From positions 1 through 54,530 of the forward strand of contig NZ_WSTC01000037.1 of assembly GCF_009789195.1 (NCBI RefSeq): a stretch of DNA of 54,530 bases, read 5' to 3'. The position numbers and the translations under genes are program-made. Of the stretch, positions 26,752-35,320 are shown in pieces. This DNA comes from Paenibacillus sp. MMS18-CY102 (lineage in GTDB: Bacteria > Bacillota > Bacilli > Paenibacillales > Paenibacillaceae). The notes below the pieces were generated by a model. That model was not told where the DNA came from. It did not search any database and worked only from the letters and a program-made list of their open reading frames with translations. The number at the start of each line of letters is the position of its first letter. Positions within the stretch are counted from its first letter, which is position 1.

Positions 26752-28323
26752 ATGAACAAACGAGTGTTAGGCTTGCTATTAGCACTAATTTTATGCTTGC
26801 CCGGCGTTGTTGCGAACGCGGCTGCGAAGACTTCGGCGGATTTCACCGATCTGAAGGATTTGGACGCGGCGACAAAAGCCAAGTTTGATGCCTTGATTGC
26901 CGCAGGTGTATTTAATGGCGTGGGGGAAGACAAATTCGGATTAAAGGAAGAGATGAATCGCGCTCAGTTTGCTAAGGTTGCAGCATTGATTTTTGACCTG
27001 AAAGTAGATGGGGACCAGAAGACTTCCAGTTTCAAAGACGTAAAATCCGATGACGCCGCTAACGGCTATGCACTGCCTTATATTGAAGCAGTTAAAGCCG
27101 CTGGCATTACTGATGGATATGGGAATGGCGTCTTTAATCCAGCAGGAAAAGTGACTAAGGAGCAGCTGGCAACTTTCCTGATTCGCGGATTAGGCAAAAA
27201 AGAGGATGCGAAGGACACTCCAGGCGTCAACGACAGCACGGTATCCGATTGGGCTAAAGGCTACGTTGCGCTTGCTTTGGAATTAAAATTGCTGGCTAAT
27301 GGCGCAGACGGCAAATTCGGTGGCCAATCAAACGCAACGCGCGATTTGTTGGTACTTGGTGCATACGAAGCTAAGCAACAATATGTGCCGCCTGTAAAAC
27401 CGGAAACAAAGCCAGATCCGAAGCCGGAAACGTCAACGCCGTCGCGCACGTTGCCTGCAACGGTTACCGTCGCAAAACCGGCAGCTAACCCTGTCGGCGG
27501 TGAGGTAGCAGCAGGAACAGCTGTATCGCTGAGCACGGCGACTGTAGATGCCGTTATTCACTACACGACGGACGGCAGCACGCCGACGGTTAGCAGTGCG
27601 GTGTACAGCACAGCAATTTCCATCACAAGCCCAGTTACAATCAAGGCGATTGCTGTTAAGTCTGGCGCAACGGACAGCGAGATTATGAGCGAAAGCTACA
27701 CCGTCATTCAGCCTGTGCTTGATGTCGTGGCAAAGCCGACTGCGAGCCAAGCGGGCGGCGAGGTAGCGGCAGGAACTTTAGTAACGCTGAATACAGCGAC
27801 TCCTAATGCAGAAATTCACTACACGACAGACGGCAGTACGCCGACTGAGAGCAGCCCCGTTTATAGCACAGCGATCTGCATCGAGAGCCCAGTTACAATT
27901 AAAGCTATCGCTGTTAAGCTCGGCGCAACGAATAGTGAAGTAATGAGCGAAAGCTACACAATTAGCCCGCCTGTGCTTGAATTCGTTGCAAAACCAGTGG
28001 CGAGCATTACTGGTGGGGAAGTGATGTTAGGAACGCCAGTAACACTTAGCACGGCGACTCCTGATGCTGTCATCTACTACACGATAGACGGCAGTACACC
28101 AACAACGAGCAGCCCGATTTATAGCGCGGCGATTTCTGTTATTAGCCCAGTTACAATTAAAGCTATCGCCGTTAAGCCCGGTGCATTCGACAGCGAAATT
28201 ATGAGCGAAAACTACACAGTCATGATGTTTCCGCCGATTCTGCCAGGTGGTCCATGTGTTCCACCGTTTCTACCAGGTGGTCCATGTGTTCCACCAATAC
28301 CGCCAATGCCAATAGTGCCCTAA
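26752..28323 (+). CDS. SLH-domain surface protein with three CHB_HEX_C-type repeats
   Basis: ATG 26752 follows AAGGAGG. A signal peptide (ends near VVANAAA) leads into three S-layer-homology-like modules (about residues 28-220; FTDLKDLDAATKAKFDALIA, FKDVKSDD...YIEAVKAAGITDG, SDWAKGYVALALELKLL) that would bind the pyruvylated secondary wall polymer. A short P/K/E linker follows. Then come three 86-residue repeats with HYTTDGSTPT..S..YS..I.I.SPVTIKAIAV, the chitobiase C-terminal fold. The protein ends in a proline-rich tail with a duplicated LPGGPCVPP, so it has two exposed Cys. Probably a cell-wall-attached structural or adhesive protein. About 270 nt upstream hold no further gene. Confidence 0.88.
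   Translation: MNKRVLGLLLALILCLPGVVANAAAKTSADFTDLKDLDAATKAKFDALIAAGVFNGVGEDKFGLKEEMNRAQFAKVAALIFDLKVDGDQKTSSFKDVKSDDAANGYALPYIEAVKAAGITDGYGNGVFNPAGKVTKEQLATFLIRGLGKKEDAKDTPGVNDSTVSDWAKGYVALALELKLLANGADGKFGGQSNATRDLLVLGAYEAKQQYVPPVKPETKPDPKPETSTPSRTLPATVTVAKPAANPVGGEVAAGTAVSLSTATVDAVIHYTTDGSTPTVSSAVYSTAISITSPVTIKAIAVKSGATDSEIMSESYTVIQPVLDVVAKPTASQAGGEVAAGTLVTLNTATPNAEIHYTTDGSTPTESSPVYSTAICIESPVTIKAIAVKLGATNSEVMSESYTISPPVLEFVAKPVASITGGEVMLGTPVTLSTATPDAVIYYTIDGSTPTTSSPIYSAAISVISPVTIKAIAVKPGAFDSEIMSENYTVMMFPPILPGGPCVPPFLPGGPCVPPIPPMPIVP
27469..28233 (+). repeat. Three tandem 258-nt coding repeats
   Basis: Units begin at 27469, 27727 and 27985, each starting with V-A-K-P and each 86 codons long. 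Nucleotide identity is highest over the segment encoding SPVTIKAIAV. The regular period points to duplication inside the gene. Confidence 0.85.
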
Positions 28324-28344
28324 CGGCTATTGACCTCCGTTACG

Positions 28345-28385
28345 AAAAGCCTTTCCCTTATGCAATATAGAGGGAGGGGCTTTTT
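28345..28385 (+). terminator. SLH gene terminator
   Basis: Stem AAAAGCC..TCCCT (28345-28358) with AGGGA..GGCTTTTT (28371-28385), ending in five T. Confidence 0.8.
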
Positions 28386-28414
28386 GGTGTTCAATGGTAT
28401 GGTGAGATTGCCCT

Positions 28415-28459
28415 TTGCTTTCTGCTCTCGATACTGTTATATTACATGTATAACAGTAT
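28415..28459 (+). promoter_or_regulatory. Promoter and GntR operator
   Basis: TTGCTT (28415-28420), 17-bp spacer and TATATT (28438-28443). Overlapping the -10 is a perfect 11-bp inverted repeat, ATACTGTTATA (28431-28441) and TATAACAGTAT (28449-28459), with a 7-bp centre. It immediately precedes a GntR gene, so autorepression is very likely. Confidence 0.8.
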
Positions 28460-28484
28460 TCATCGCCAGAACGGAGGTGCGGAT

Positions 28485-28889
28485 ATGATTATACGCATCG
28501 ATCTCGAATCGGATATTCCGATCTATACACAGCTCACGAATCAAATCATGGAGGGCATTGCGACGGGGGAGCTAAAGCCTGGGCAGGCATTGCCTTCGGT
28601 ACGCGCTTTGGCGTCAGATCTCGGCATTAACTTGCATACGGTGAACAAAGCTTATTCGATTTTAAAAGACAGCGGTTTCGTTCAGATCCATCGGCAAAAA
28701 GGCGCAGTTGTGCAAAATGGCGGCATGCCGCCGGCAGACCCGGCGTTCGAGGAGCGGCTGGAGCGCGAGCTGCGGCCAATGGCTGCTGAAGCGATTGGGC
28801 GGGGCATGGAAGAGGAGCGGTGGCTGGCATTGTGCCGCCAAGCTTTTGGACAGTTGAATGCAAGACGTGAAGGAGGGGCTATTCAATGA
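28485..28889 (+). CDS. GntR-family regulator (YtrA-like)
   Basis: ATG 28485 follows GGAGG at 7 nt; the longer frame from 28446 starts inside the operator. 134 residues: the wHTH is at about 5-75 (PIYTQLTNQIMEGIATGELKPGQ, LPSVRALASDLGINLHTVNKAY), followed by a short helical tail, the YtrA pattern with no large ligand domain. It overlaps the next gene by 4 nt (ATGA). Such pairs usually regulate a membrane protein involved in envelope or antibiotic stress. Confidence 0.92.
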   Translation: MIIRIDLESDIPIYTQLTNQIMEGIATGELKPGQALPSVRALASDLGINLHTVNKAYSILKDSGFVQIHRQKGAVVQNGGMPPADPAFEERLERELRPMAAEAIGRGMEEERWLALCRQAFGQLNARREGGAIQ

Positions 28890-30130
28890 GCACGTTAAAC
28901 ATGTGGTTGACGATGTTAATTCCTTACTTGGTCGTTCTGCTGGCGCTAGCCGCTGTGCCTTATATATCGCTTCGTACGCCATTTGGCGTGAGTGTACCAA
29001 GCGGGGCAAGGCAGCACGGGGAAATATCCCGTATGCGCAGACAGCACACGTTCTTGTTGCTCATCATAGCTGTGGTTATAGCAGGGCTCGTTGGCCTTCT
29101 CGACGTGAGCGGAGTTGGAGGCATCCCGACGGCAGCAGCAGGTGCGGATGAAGCGTCTGCCCCCATGCTAGGCATAGTAGGAACGTTTGGCCTCTTGCTG
29201 GCCGGCTTCGCCTTATACATCGCTTTTCACCGCCGGATGCTCACGCTCAAAGAGCAGCAAGGTTGGCAGCAAGTGCAGCCGCAGCAAGCCGCGACTATGC
29301 TCTCGTTCCGCAATGAGCCGAGCACGTATGGCATCGTATGGTTTCTTCCGTCGCTGCTTGTAACGGTGATATGCGCGATTATTGCCATCATGTCGTATGA
29401 TACGCTGCCTGCGATCATTCCGACGAAGTTCGATTGGAACGGAGAAGCAATAACTACCCATGCTAAATCTTGGGGAATTGTTCTGCAGCTGAATATGATT
29501 CAGCTTGGCATGATCGGGCTGCTAGCTTTTACGAATAAGGCAATTGGCTCGTCCAGTGTGCGGCTGGATCCGAATCGCCCAGAACAGTCGGCTGTAGCTG
29601 AGCGCAAGTATCGCCGTGGCATTTCCTTATCTATTATCACGTTATGCTTCTTTATCGTCCTGTTGCTTGGCTGGGTGCAAGCTGTTGCGCTTTACCGAGG
29701 TTCGATGGGGGGCGAAGCGCTCTTTATTGCTGTTCTTCCGATGCTTTTCGCAGGCGTTTCGATTTTCTATATGATGCGTGTGGGCAAGAACCGGGATTCG
29801 TTCGATATTCCTTCACGGGGACAGGATCGGCACTGGAAGCTGGGGAGTATCTACTGGAATCCAGAAGATCCGGCAATTATGGTGGAGAAGCGGGCCGGGA
29901 TTGGTTGGACAATCAATGCAGCCAAGCCACTTGCATGGGTGATTTTCTTAGTTCCGATCATTATCGTGGTGGGGATTTCCTTATTTGCGGATCAGGGGAT
30001 TTTTGTGCGTAAATCCTCGGGTCTTGGTTGGACGTTAGATTTCTCCCATCCTGGCGCATGGTTTGCCCTCGCCATTCCAATTGTGATTATCTTGTCTATG
30101 CTGGCAATAGCCAATCACCGTCGTCATTAA
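28886..30130 (+). CDS. Multi-pass membrane protein with DUF1648 (SdpI-like) domain
   Basis: ATG 28886 behind AAGGAGGGG, overlapping the gntR stop. 414 residues with about nine hydrophobic segments. The DUF1648 signature YDTLPAIIPTKFDWNGE occurs mid-protein. A repeated block near the C-terminus appears twice (GIGWTINAAKPLAWVIFLVPI and GLGWTLDFSHPGAWFALAIPI). DUF1648 occurs in SdpI, the immunity protein against the SdpC toxin, so a protective role at the membrane is plausible. Function here is not known. It is the second gene of the GntR operon. Confidence 0.85.
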   Translation: MSTLNMWLTMLIPYLVVLLALAAVPYISLRTPFGVSVPSGARQHGEISRMRRQHTFLLLIIAVVIAGLVGLLDVSGVGGIPTAAAGADEASAPMLGIVGTFGLLLAGFALYIAFHRRMLTLKEQQGWQQVQPQQAATMLSFRNEPSTYGIVWFLPSLLVTVICAIIAIMSYDTLPAIIPTKFDWNGEAITTHAKSWGIVLQLNMIQLGMIGLLAFTNKAIGSSSVRLDPNRPEQSAVAERKYRRGISLSIITLCFFIVLLLGWVQAVALYRGSMGGEALFIAVLPMLFAGVSIFYMMRVGKNRDSFDIPSRGQDRHWKLGSIYWNPEDPAIMVEKRAGIGWTINAAKPLAWVIFLVPIIIVVGISLFADQGIFVRKSSGLGWTLDFSHPGAWFALAIPIVIILSMLAIANHRRH

Positions 30131-30173
30131 ATGTAAAATAATCAGGTATTTAGACCTAGATACAATGGAAGAA

Positions 30174-30249
30174 TGTCGAAAAATATGATGGTAAATCCCG
30201 AAATATTCGACATATTCCAACAGACTCTCACTCTGTCATTGCGTATAAT
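30174..30249 (+). promoter_or_regulatory. Inverted Spo0A boxes and -10 element upstream of spo0E-like gene
   Basis: TGTCGAA at 30174-30180 and its inverse TTCGACA at 30206-30212 both match the 0A-box consensus exactly, and flanking bases extend the symmetry (ATGTCGAA..ATTCGACAT). A TATAAT at 30244-30249 has no good -35 element, as expected for a promoter that needs an activator. Confidence 0.6.
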
Positions 30250-30305
30250 AGTGGTTATACCACAAGAGTTTACGTCATGATAGGAGCGAGCCTAGAGCGT
30301 GTGTC

Positions 30306-30479
30306 ATGGATAAGAATGAACTGCTCACCCAACTACAAGCGCTCCGTCAGAAGCTTCATGAGATGGCTGAAGCGCGAGGTAACTTGACAGACCCGGATGT
30401 ATTGGCGATCAGCGAGGAAGCTGACCGCGTCATAATTGTACTGCAGCAGATGCAAGTGAAAGGAAAAGCCTCACGATGA
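30306..30479 (+). CDS. Spo0E-like aspartyl-phosphate phosphatase
   Basis: A 57-residue protein from ATG 30306 (weak ribosome site) to TGA 30477-30479. The pattern L..L..LRQKLHEMAEARGNLTDPDVLAISEEADRVI fits the two-helix Spo0E family, in which SxxxD dephosphorylates Spo0A~P. The leucine usually before the aspartate is Ala here. It would antagonise entry into sporulation. Paired Spo0A boxes upstream suggest feedback. Its stop lies 8 nt from the convergent tadA stop with no clear terminator between. Confidence 0.75.
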   Translation: MDKNELLTQLQALRQKLHEMAEARGNLTDPDVLAISEEADRVIIVLQQMQVKGKASR

Positions 30480-30487
30480 ACCTGTCC

Positions 30488-30991
<504 letters not shown>

Positions 30992-31074
30992 TCACCTCGC
31001 GTCTATTGTATCTTGTTTGGACGCTGTTGACGAGCGCTGGCCATCATATGGTTTGAACGATGGCTGTCGCGTAA

Positions 31075-31097
31075 TTCGACGCTTAAAGGATGTCGAA
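31075..31097. promoter_or_regulatory. Second inverted Spo0A-box pair
   Basis: TTCGAC (31075-31080) and GTCGAA (31092-31097) form an inverted repeat. The right half is a perfect TGTCGAA box (31091-31097); the left differs at one end base. It lies between the tadA start and the DnaA-box cluster. Confidence 0.45.
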
Positions 31098-31141
31098 CAA
31101 GCACGAATTATGCCGCGAACAAACATTCGTTGTTAACAGGT

Positions 31142-31275
31142 TGTGCATAGTTATGTGGATATTGTTGATAGTTATCCACAATTCTATCAACAGATTATCC
31201 ATAACTGTGTGTAACTAATGTGTACAGTGTGCGCAAAATGTGAGCAACAATAGAATAACTCACATTTTATCCACA
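31142..31275. promoter_or_regulatory. DnaA-box cluster
   Basis: Perfect TTATCCACA at 31172-31180 and 31267-31275 (both plus strand). One-mismatch boxes: ATATCCACA (minus, 31154-31162) and TTATCCATA (31195-31203). Weaker two-mismatch boxes: 31142-31150 and 31206-31214 (both minus). The 31172 box sits in the loop of a 9-bp inverted repeat, TGTTGATAG (31163-31171) and CTATCAACA (31184-31192). No dnaA or dnaN is present, so this is a cluster outside the canonical oriC. Confidence 0.75.
31235..31268. repeat. 10-bp inverted repeat in the DnaA-box region
   Basis: AAAATGTGAG (31235-31244) and CTCACATTTT (31259-31268), perfect, 14-bp centre, touching the right-hand perfect DnaA box. It may be a separate operator or a weak terminator. 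Confidence 0.6.
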
Positions 31276-31360
31276 TAATTTGTGGGATAACTTTGTGAAT
31301 CCGATCAACTTGTACCCAAATCCAAAGGATCACATAGGAGGAGATGATACTTTTGGATCG

Positions 31361-31389
31361 CTTTCATTTCATGGTAATTATGGTATGAT
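31361..31389 (+). promoter_or_regulatory. Histidine kinase promoter
   Basis: Extended -10 TGGTATGAT (31381-31389) with CTTTCA 17 bp upstream (31361-31366). It lies about 86 bp downstream of the last DnaA box and 60 nt before the GTG. Confidence 0.5.
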
Positions 31390-31449
31390 TCTATTAGAAT
31401 AAAATAGCGAAATAGAGCGAAAAACCGTAAATAAAGGGTGTGACGTATT

Positions 31450-33270
31450 GTGTCGGTCAAACAGAAGCTGACCCTAGTTATAGCGGGCATTATATTCGTC
31501 CTGCTAGCGGCTAATTTGATGCATCAATGGACGATGTCGAATACGAACCTCGAGCGGCAAGCAGGGCTTTATTTGACAGACGTTACCGACAAGCTATCGG
31601 ACGGCCGTTCATTGCCAGACAGCATGAGTGCCATGAATACCGGAAACGGTTTCGTAGTCGATGGCGTGCTGGAGATGACTGCATTCAAAATGGTCGATCA
31701 CCAGCCCTCATTGGCTTATGGGACCTATGAATTCGGCAAACTGTCAGACGAGTTGAAGCCGATTCAGCGGGCTGAGCAAGGAGAAGCTTCAATAGAAGAT
31801 ATTCGGCTAGATGATGGAACGCACGCCTTGGTCCGGTATGTGCAGATTAATCAGCCGGCTCCGTTTGTGGTGCGTGTTGTGCTTGATCTAGAGCATGTGG
31901 ATCAGCTCGTGAATAATCAGATCCGTGAAGAGCTTGTCGTTTCGGCGATCTTGTTGGTTGTGTTGACGTGCATTGCTTATTTGTTGTTGGGGCGCATTTT
32001 CCGTCCACTGGATACGATCGTCTGGAAGGTCCATAAGGTGGCACATGGCCAATTCGACGACATGATTGAGACCAAAAGCCGAGATGAGTTCGGGCAGCTT
32101 GCCTTACAGATGAATAATATGTCCAAAAATATTAACATCTATATGAGCAAGTTGAAGCATGCATTTGAGGAGAACCGATCCATGAAGGATTACCTGGAAT
32201 CCTTCATTAATCACACGACGGATGCAATTCATGTGGTCGATCTGGATGGGAAAATTTCATCGATTAACCGCGCTTTTACGCAGATGTTTGGTTATGAGGA
32301 GCATGAAGCGATTGGGCATAAGCTATCGCTTGTTCCGCCTCAGTGGCTGACAGAAGAGAAGAAGGCGATTGATGCTGTGATCGCAGGGAAGCTGCAGCCG
32401 CCGCTGGAGACGATGCGCGAGACGAAGAATGGGGATTGGATATCGGTAAGCGTCACCTCTTCGCCAATTCATGACGGCAATGGGGCTGTTCGTGCGATTG
32501 CCAGCATCACCCGAGATATGACAAGCCGCAACAAAATGGAGGAGCTGCTGCGCCGCTCCGAGAAGCTGACCACAGTCGGGCAGCTGGCGGCAGGCGTTGC
32601 ACATGAAATTCGCAATCCGCTTACCACGCTTCGCGGATTTCTCCAGCTGCAGCAGCAGACGAATAAGCTGAACGTTCGCCACGTCGACATGATGCTGGGT
32701 GAATTGGACCGCATTAATCTAATCGTTAGCGAATTTCTTATTCTGGCTAAGCCGCAAGCGACCAAATATGAGGTGAAGGATGTTCGCTTTGTCCTCGGAG
32801 ATGTGATGTCGCTGCTGGATAGCCAGGCTCATTTGTGCGGCATTATTTTTGATAGCCAATTCAGTTCGGATACCTGTTATATCGCATGTGAAGAAAACCA
32901 GTTGAAGCAAGTGTTCATTAATCTATTGAAGAATGCAATGGAAGCGATGCCTAAAGGAGGAACCATTAATATTGCAGTTGAGAAGAGCAAGTGGGGGGAA
33001 TCAATTATTACAATAACGGACGAAGGCTGCGGCATCCCAGATGAGATGATTCCTCAGCTTGGCGATCCATTCGTTACGGGCAAGGAGGCTGGCACTGGGC
33101 TGGGCATTATGGTAAGCCAGCGCATTATTCAGAGCCATCGCGGCACGATGGATATCGTCAGCCAAGTCGATGTAGGGACGACCGTTACGATTACGTTGCC
33201 TGGCAATGTAGCGGAGGAGGAGCTTGCGGAAATATCAGGTGAACAGGGTGCTATGCAGCCAACTCTTTAA
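31450..33270 (+). CDS. PAS-domain sensor histidine kinase, sporulation-kinase type
   Basis: GTG 31450 behind AAAGGGTG. 606 residues: membrane helix (8-27), extracytoplasmic sensor of about 130 residues, second helix (about 162-180), HAMP, a PAS domain (about 255-365; DAIHVVDLDGKISSINRAF), HisKA with phospho-His385 in VAHEIRNPLTTLRGFLQL, and a HATPase domain with N box NLLKNAMEAMP, DEGCGIP and GTGLGIMVSQ. The H-box plus GFLQL is typical of orphan kinases that feed the sporulation phosphorelay (KinA-E). No response regulator is adjacent, consistent with an orphan kinase. Its promoter region carries the DnaA-box cluster. Confidence 0.93.
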   Translation: MSVKQKLTLVIAGIIFVLLAANLMHQWTMSNTNLERQAGLYLTDVTDKLSDGRSLPDSMSAMNTGNGFVVDGVLEMTAFKMVDHQPSLAYGTYEFGKLSDELKPIQRAEQGEASIEDIRLDDGTHALVRYVQINQPAPFVVRVVLDLEHVDQLVNNQIREELVVSAILLVVLTCIAYLLLGRIFRPLDTIVWKVHKVAHGQFDDMIETKSRDEFGQLALQMNNMSKNINIYMSKLKHAFEENRSMKDYLESFINHTTDAIHVVDLDGKISSINRAFTQMFGYEEHEAIGHKLSLVPPQWLTEEKKAIDAVIAGKLQPPLETMRETKNGDWISVSVTSSPIHDGNGAVRAIASITRDMTSRNKMEELLRRSEKLTTVGQLAAGVAHEIRNPLTTLRGFLQLQQQTNKLNVRHVDMMLGELDRINLIVSEFLILAKPQATKYEVKDVRFVLGDVMSLLDSQAHLCGIIFDSQFSSDTCYIACEENQLKQVFINLLKNAMEAMPKGGTINIAVEKSKWGESIITITDEGCGIPDEMIPQLGDPFVTGKEAGTGLGIMVSQRIIQSHRGTMDIVSQVDVGTTVTITLPGNVAEEELAEISGEQGAMQPTL

Positions 33271-33369
33271 ACGGATGCAGGGGAGTCTCGATTGGCGGTC
33301 CAAAATCAGGTACAATAGACGTTACAGATCGCATCAGCGAATATGTGGGAAGAAGGATGGGATCGCGAC

Positions 33370-34155
33370 GTGGAACGGCATCAATCAGGATCGGTTCAAC
33401 CTGCTCCGTCAACTGAATATCGTGCGCTGCTTGCCGGCGCGACGGGGCTGGTCGGCAGCTCGCTGCTGCGAAAGCTGTTAGCCCACAAGGCTTGCCGAGA
33501 GCTGACTGTATTGACGCGGCGCCCATTAGATGGCGCATCTGCAAGGATTGTCATGGCGGCAGAAGCCAATGGGGCGAAGCTGCGTGTTATCGTTGCGGAT
33601 TTCGATCGGCTGGGCGAAGCATTGTCCGATGTCGAGGCCGATGTGGTGTACTGTGCGCTCGGGACGACGATTCGGAAAGCGAAGTCCAAGGATGCGTTCC
33701 GTAAAGTAGATTTCGACTATCCGCTGGCGCTTGGGGAGTGGGCGAAGCGGCATCACGCTCGCAAATACGTAGCCGTAACGGCGATGGGCGCCTCGACGAC
33801 TTCGCCGTTTTTTTACAGCCGGGTGAAGGGTGAGTTGGAAGAGGAGCTTGCGGAGCTGCGGCTGCCAGAGTTGCATCTCTTCCGCCCTTCGCTGCTGCTG
33901 GGCAAGCGGCAAGAGATTCGGCTGGCAGAGCTATTCGGGGCATGGGCAGCCATTGCGATGCGGCCTCTTATGCTAGGAGGGCTCCGCAGATATCGGCCAA
34001 TTAGCGGCGATACCGTAGCTGAAGCGATGCTGCGGGCAGGCATGCGGGTGACGGCGGAAGGCGTCTATGTGTATAACTCCTTCGATACGGCGAAACTGGG
34101 CACAGGTGACAATGACGATGATAACGAAAGTACGGACAGCGGCATGATGGGGTGA
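33370..34155 (+). CDS. NAD(P)-binding oxidoreductase (HTATIP2/atypical SDR-like)
   Basis: GTG 33370 has AGAAGGA 12 nt upstream; ATG 33343 is an alternative without a site. The N-terminal Rossmann motif is ALLAGATGLVGSSLL. Later segments VVYCALGTTIRKA, YVAVTAMGAS, FYSRVKGELEEEL (YxxxK-type position) and FRPSLLLG match the HTATIP2/TIP30-like NAD(P)H-binding family. Substrate unknown. The C-terminus is acidic (DNDDDNEST). It ends 6 nt before rluF, so the two are probably co-transcribed. Confidence 0.85.
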   Translation: MERHQSGSVQPAPSTEYRALLAGATGLVGSSLLRKLLAHKACRELTVLTRRPLDGASARIVMAAEANGAKLRVIVADFDRLGEALSDVEADVVYCALGTTIRKAKSKDAFRKVDFDYPLALGEWAKRHHARKYVAVTAMGASTTSPFFYSRVKGELEEELAELRLPELHLFRPSLLLGKRQEIRLAELFGAWAAIAMRPLMLGGLRRYRPISGDTVAEAMLRAGMRVTAEGVYVYNSFDTAKLGTGDNDDDNESTDSGMMG

Positions 34156-34161
34156 AGACAG

Positions 34162-34869
34162 GTGAGAATTAATAAATTTATAAGCGAAACGGGCTTCTGC
34201 TCGCGCCGCGAAGCCGATAAGCTGGTCGACGAAGGCCGTGTGACGATTAATGGCATTATCGCGCAGCTCGGCAGCCAAGCGGAGCAAGGCGATGATGTAC
34301 GCATTAACGGCAAGCGAATCGGCACGTCGAGACGGCATGTATATATCGCGCTGAATAAGCCGGTCGGCATTACAAGTACGACAGAGTCGCAAATTAAGGG
34401 CAACATTGTCGATTTCGTGGGCCATTCGGAGCGGATTTTCCCGATTGGCCGCCTGGATAAGGATTCCGAAGGGCTTATTCTGATGACGAACGATGGCGAT
34501 ATCGTGAATCGGATTTTGCGGGCGGAAGGCAAGCATGAGAAGGAATATATCGTAACAGTGGACCGTCCGGTTACGCCGATGTTCGTTAAGGGGATGAGCG
34601 AAGGCGTACGCATTCTCGGGACGATGACGCTGCCGTGCAAGGTTACGAGGATTGCAGAGCGGGTATTCAAGATCGTGCTGACCGAAGGGAAAAACCGCCA
34701 AATTCGCCGAATGTGCGAAGTGTTCGGTTTTCGTGTCGTACGGCTGCGCCGCGTGCGGATCATGAACATCCATCTCGGGGATCTCGCGAACGGACGTTGG
34801 CGGGACCTGCATCAGGATGAGCTTGACGAGCTGTTCCAAACGCTGCGCTACAAGCCGCAGGATGGTTAA
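34162..34869 (+). CDS. rluF: 23S rRNA pseudouridine synthase RluF-like
   Basis: GTG 34162 behind GGGGTGAAG. 235 residues. An S4 RNA-binding domain (RINKFISETGFCSRREADKL) precedes the pseudouridine synthase domain with the catalytic-aspartate motif GRLDKDSEGLI and EGKNRQIRRMC. The RsuA/RluB/E/F subfamily modifies 23S rRNA (or tRNA-Tyr); the sequence is closest to RluF by motif context. Coupled to the preceding oxidoreductase by a 6-nt gap. Confidence 0.93.
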   Translation: MRINKFISETGFCSRREADKLVDEGRVTINGIIAQLGSQAEQGDDVRINGKRIGTSRRHVYIALNKPVGITSTTESQIKGNIVDFVGHSERIFPIGRLDKDSEGLILMTNDGDIVNRILRAEGKHEKEYIVTVDRPVTPMFVKGMSEGVRILGTMTLPCKVTRIAERVFKIVLTEGKNRQIRRMCEVFGFRVVRLRRVRIMNIHLGDLANGRWRDLHQDELDELFQTLRYKPQDG

Positions 34870-34891
34870 ATTAAATCGAATGGATAACAGG

Positions 34892-34937
34892 GCTGTTCCA
34901 AAAGTCGTTGCGATTAGACTTTTGGGCGGCTTTTTTA
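34892..34937 (+). terminator. rluF terminator
   Basis: Core stem CCAAAAGTC/GACTTTTGG, extended by GCTG/CGGC, followed by TTTTTTATTTT. Confidence 0.85.
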
Positions 34938-35245
34938 TTTTGTCCCAAATAGCTTGCGCCTATCTCTTCGCCGTGCCATTGCAGTTTGTACAACAAGAAC
35001 GGCCTGAACGGCCTGTCCCGAGGGTTCCCATTGTAGTTCAAGCAATGAGATACGGGCTTGATGGGCGACAGATGCCCGAAACATAGAAAAGCTGCTTTTC
35101 TTGTTGCACAATATGCAATGACGCCTCCCGGCTTTCACGCCTGCGTGGGTTCCATTGTATGAGCTGCAATGAGCAGACTGCTGCATTTGAATAATAGTGT
35201 ACACGGTAGTCCGCGCGTAAACGCAACACCAATCGTTACGGAGCA
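34938..35245. repeat. Gene-free stretch with repeated CATTG-N9-CAATG hairpins
   Basis: No convincing gene. Two similar units, each GGGTTCC followed by CATTG-N9-CAATG, lie at about 35023-35047 and 35147-35171. A partial third copy of the left arm is near 34977. Between them lies a 7-bp hairpin, AGAAAAG/CTTTTCT (35085-35101). The hairpins suggest a dispersed intergenic repeat or structured RNA. Confidence 0.4.
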
Positions 35246-35294
35246 AGAAAAAGGGGATGTCCCTTCAGCCGTTATGGCTTTTGGGACACCCCTT
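35246..35294 (-). terminator. motAB terminator
   Basis: Stem AAGGGG(A)TGTCCC (35251-35263) with GGGACACCCCTT (35283-35294). On the minus strand it is followed by TTTTTC. It lies 26 nt beyond the motB stop. Confidence 0.85.
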
Positions 35295-35320
35295 ATCGTT
35301 GTGAAACGTATTTGATTTAA

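Noticed and set aside
31142-31275. Main chromosomal origin oriC
   Set aside because: No dnaA, dnaN, recF or gyr genes are adjacent, and the housekeeping order places the true origin left of the window.
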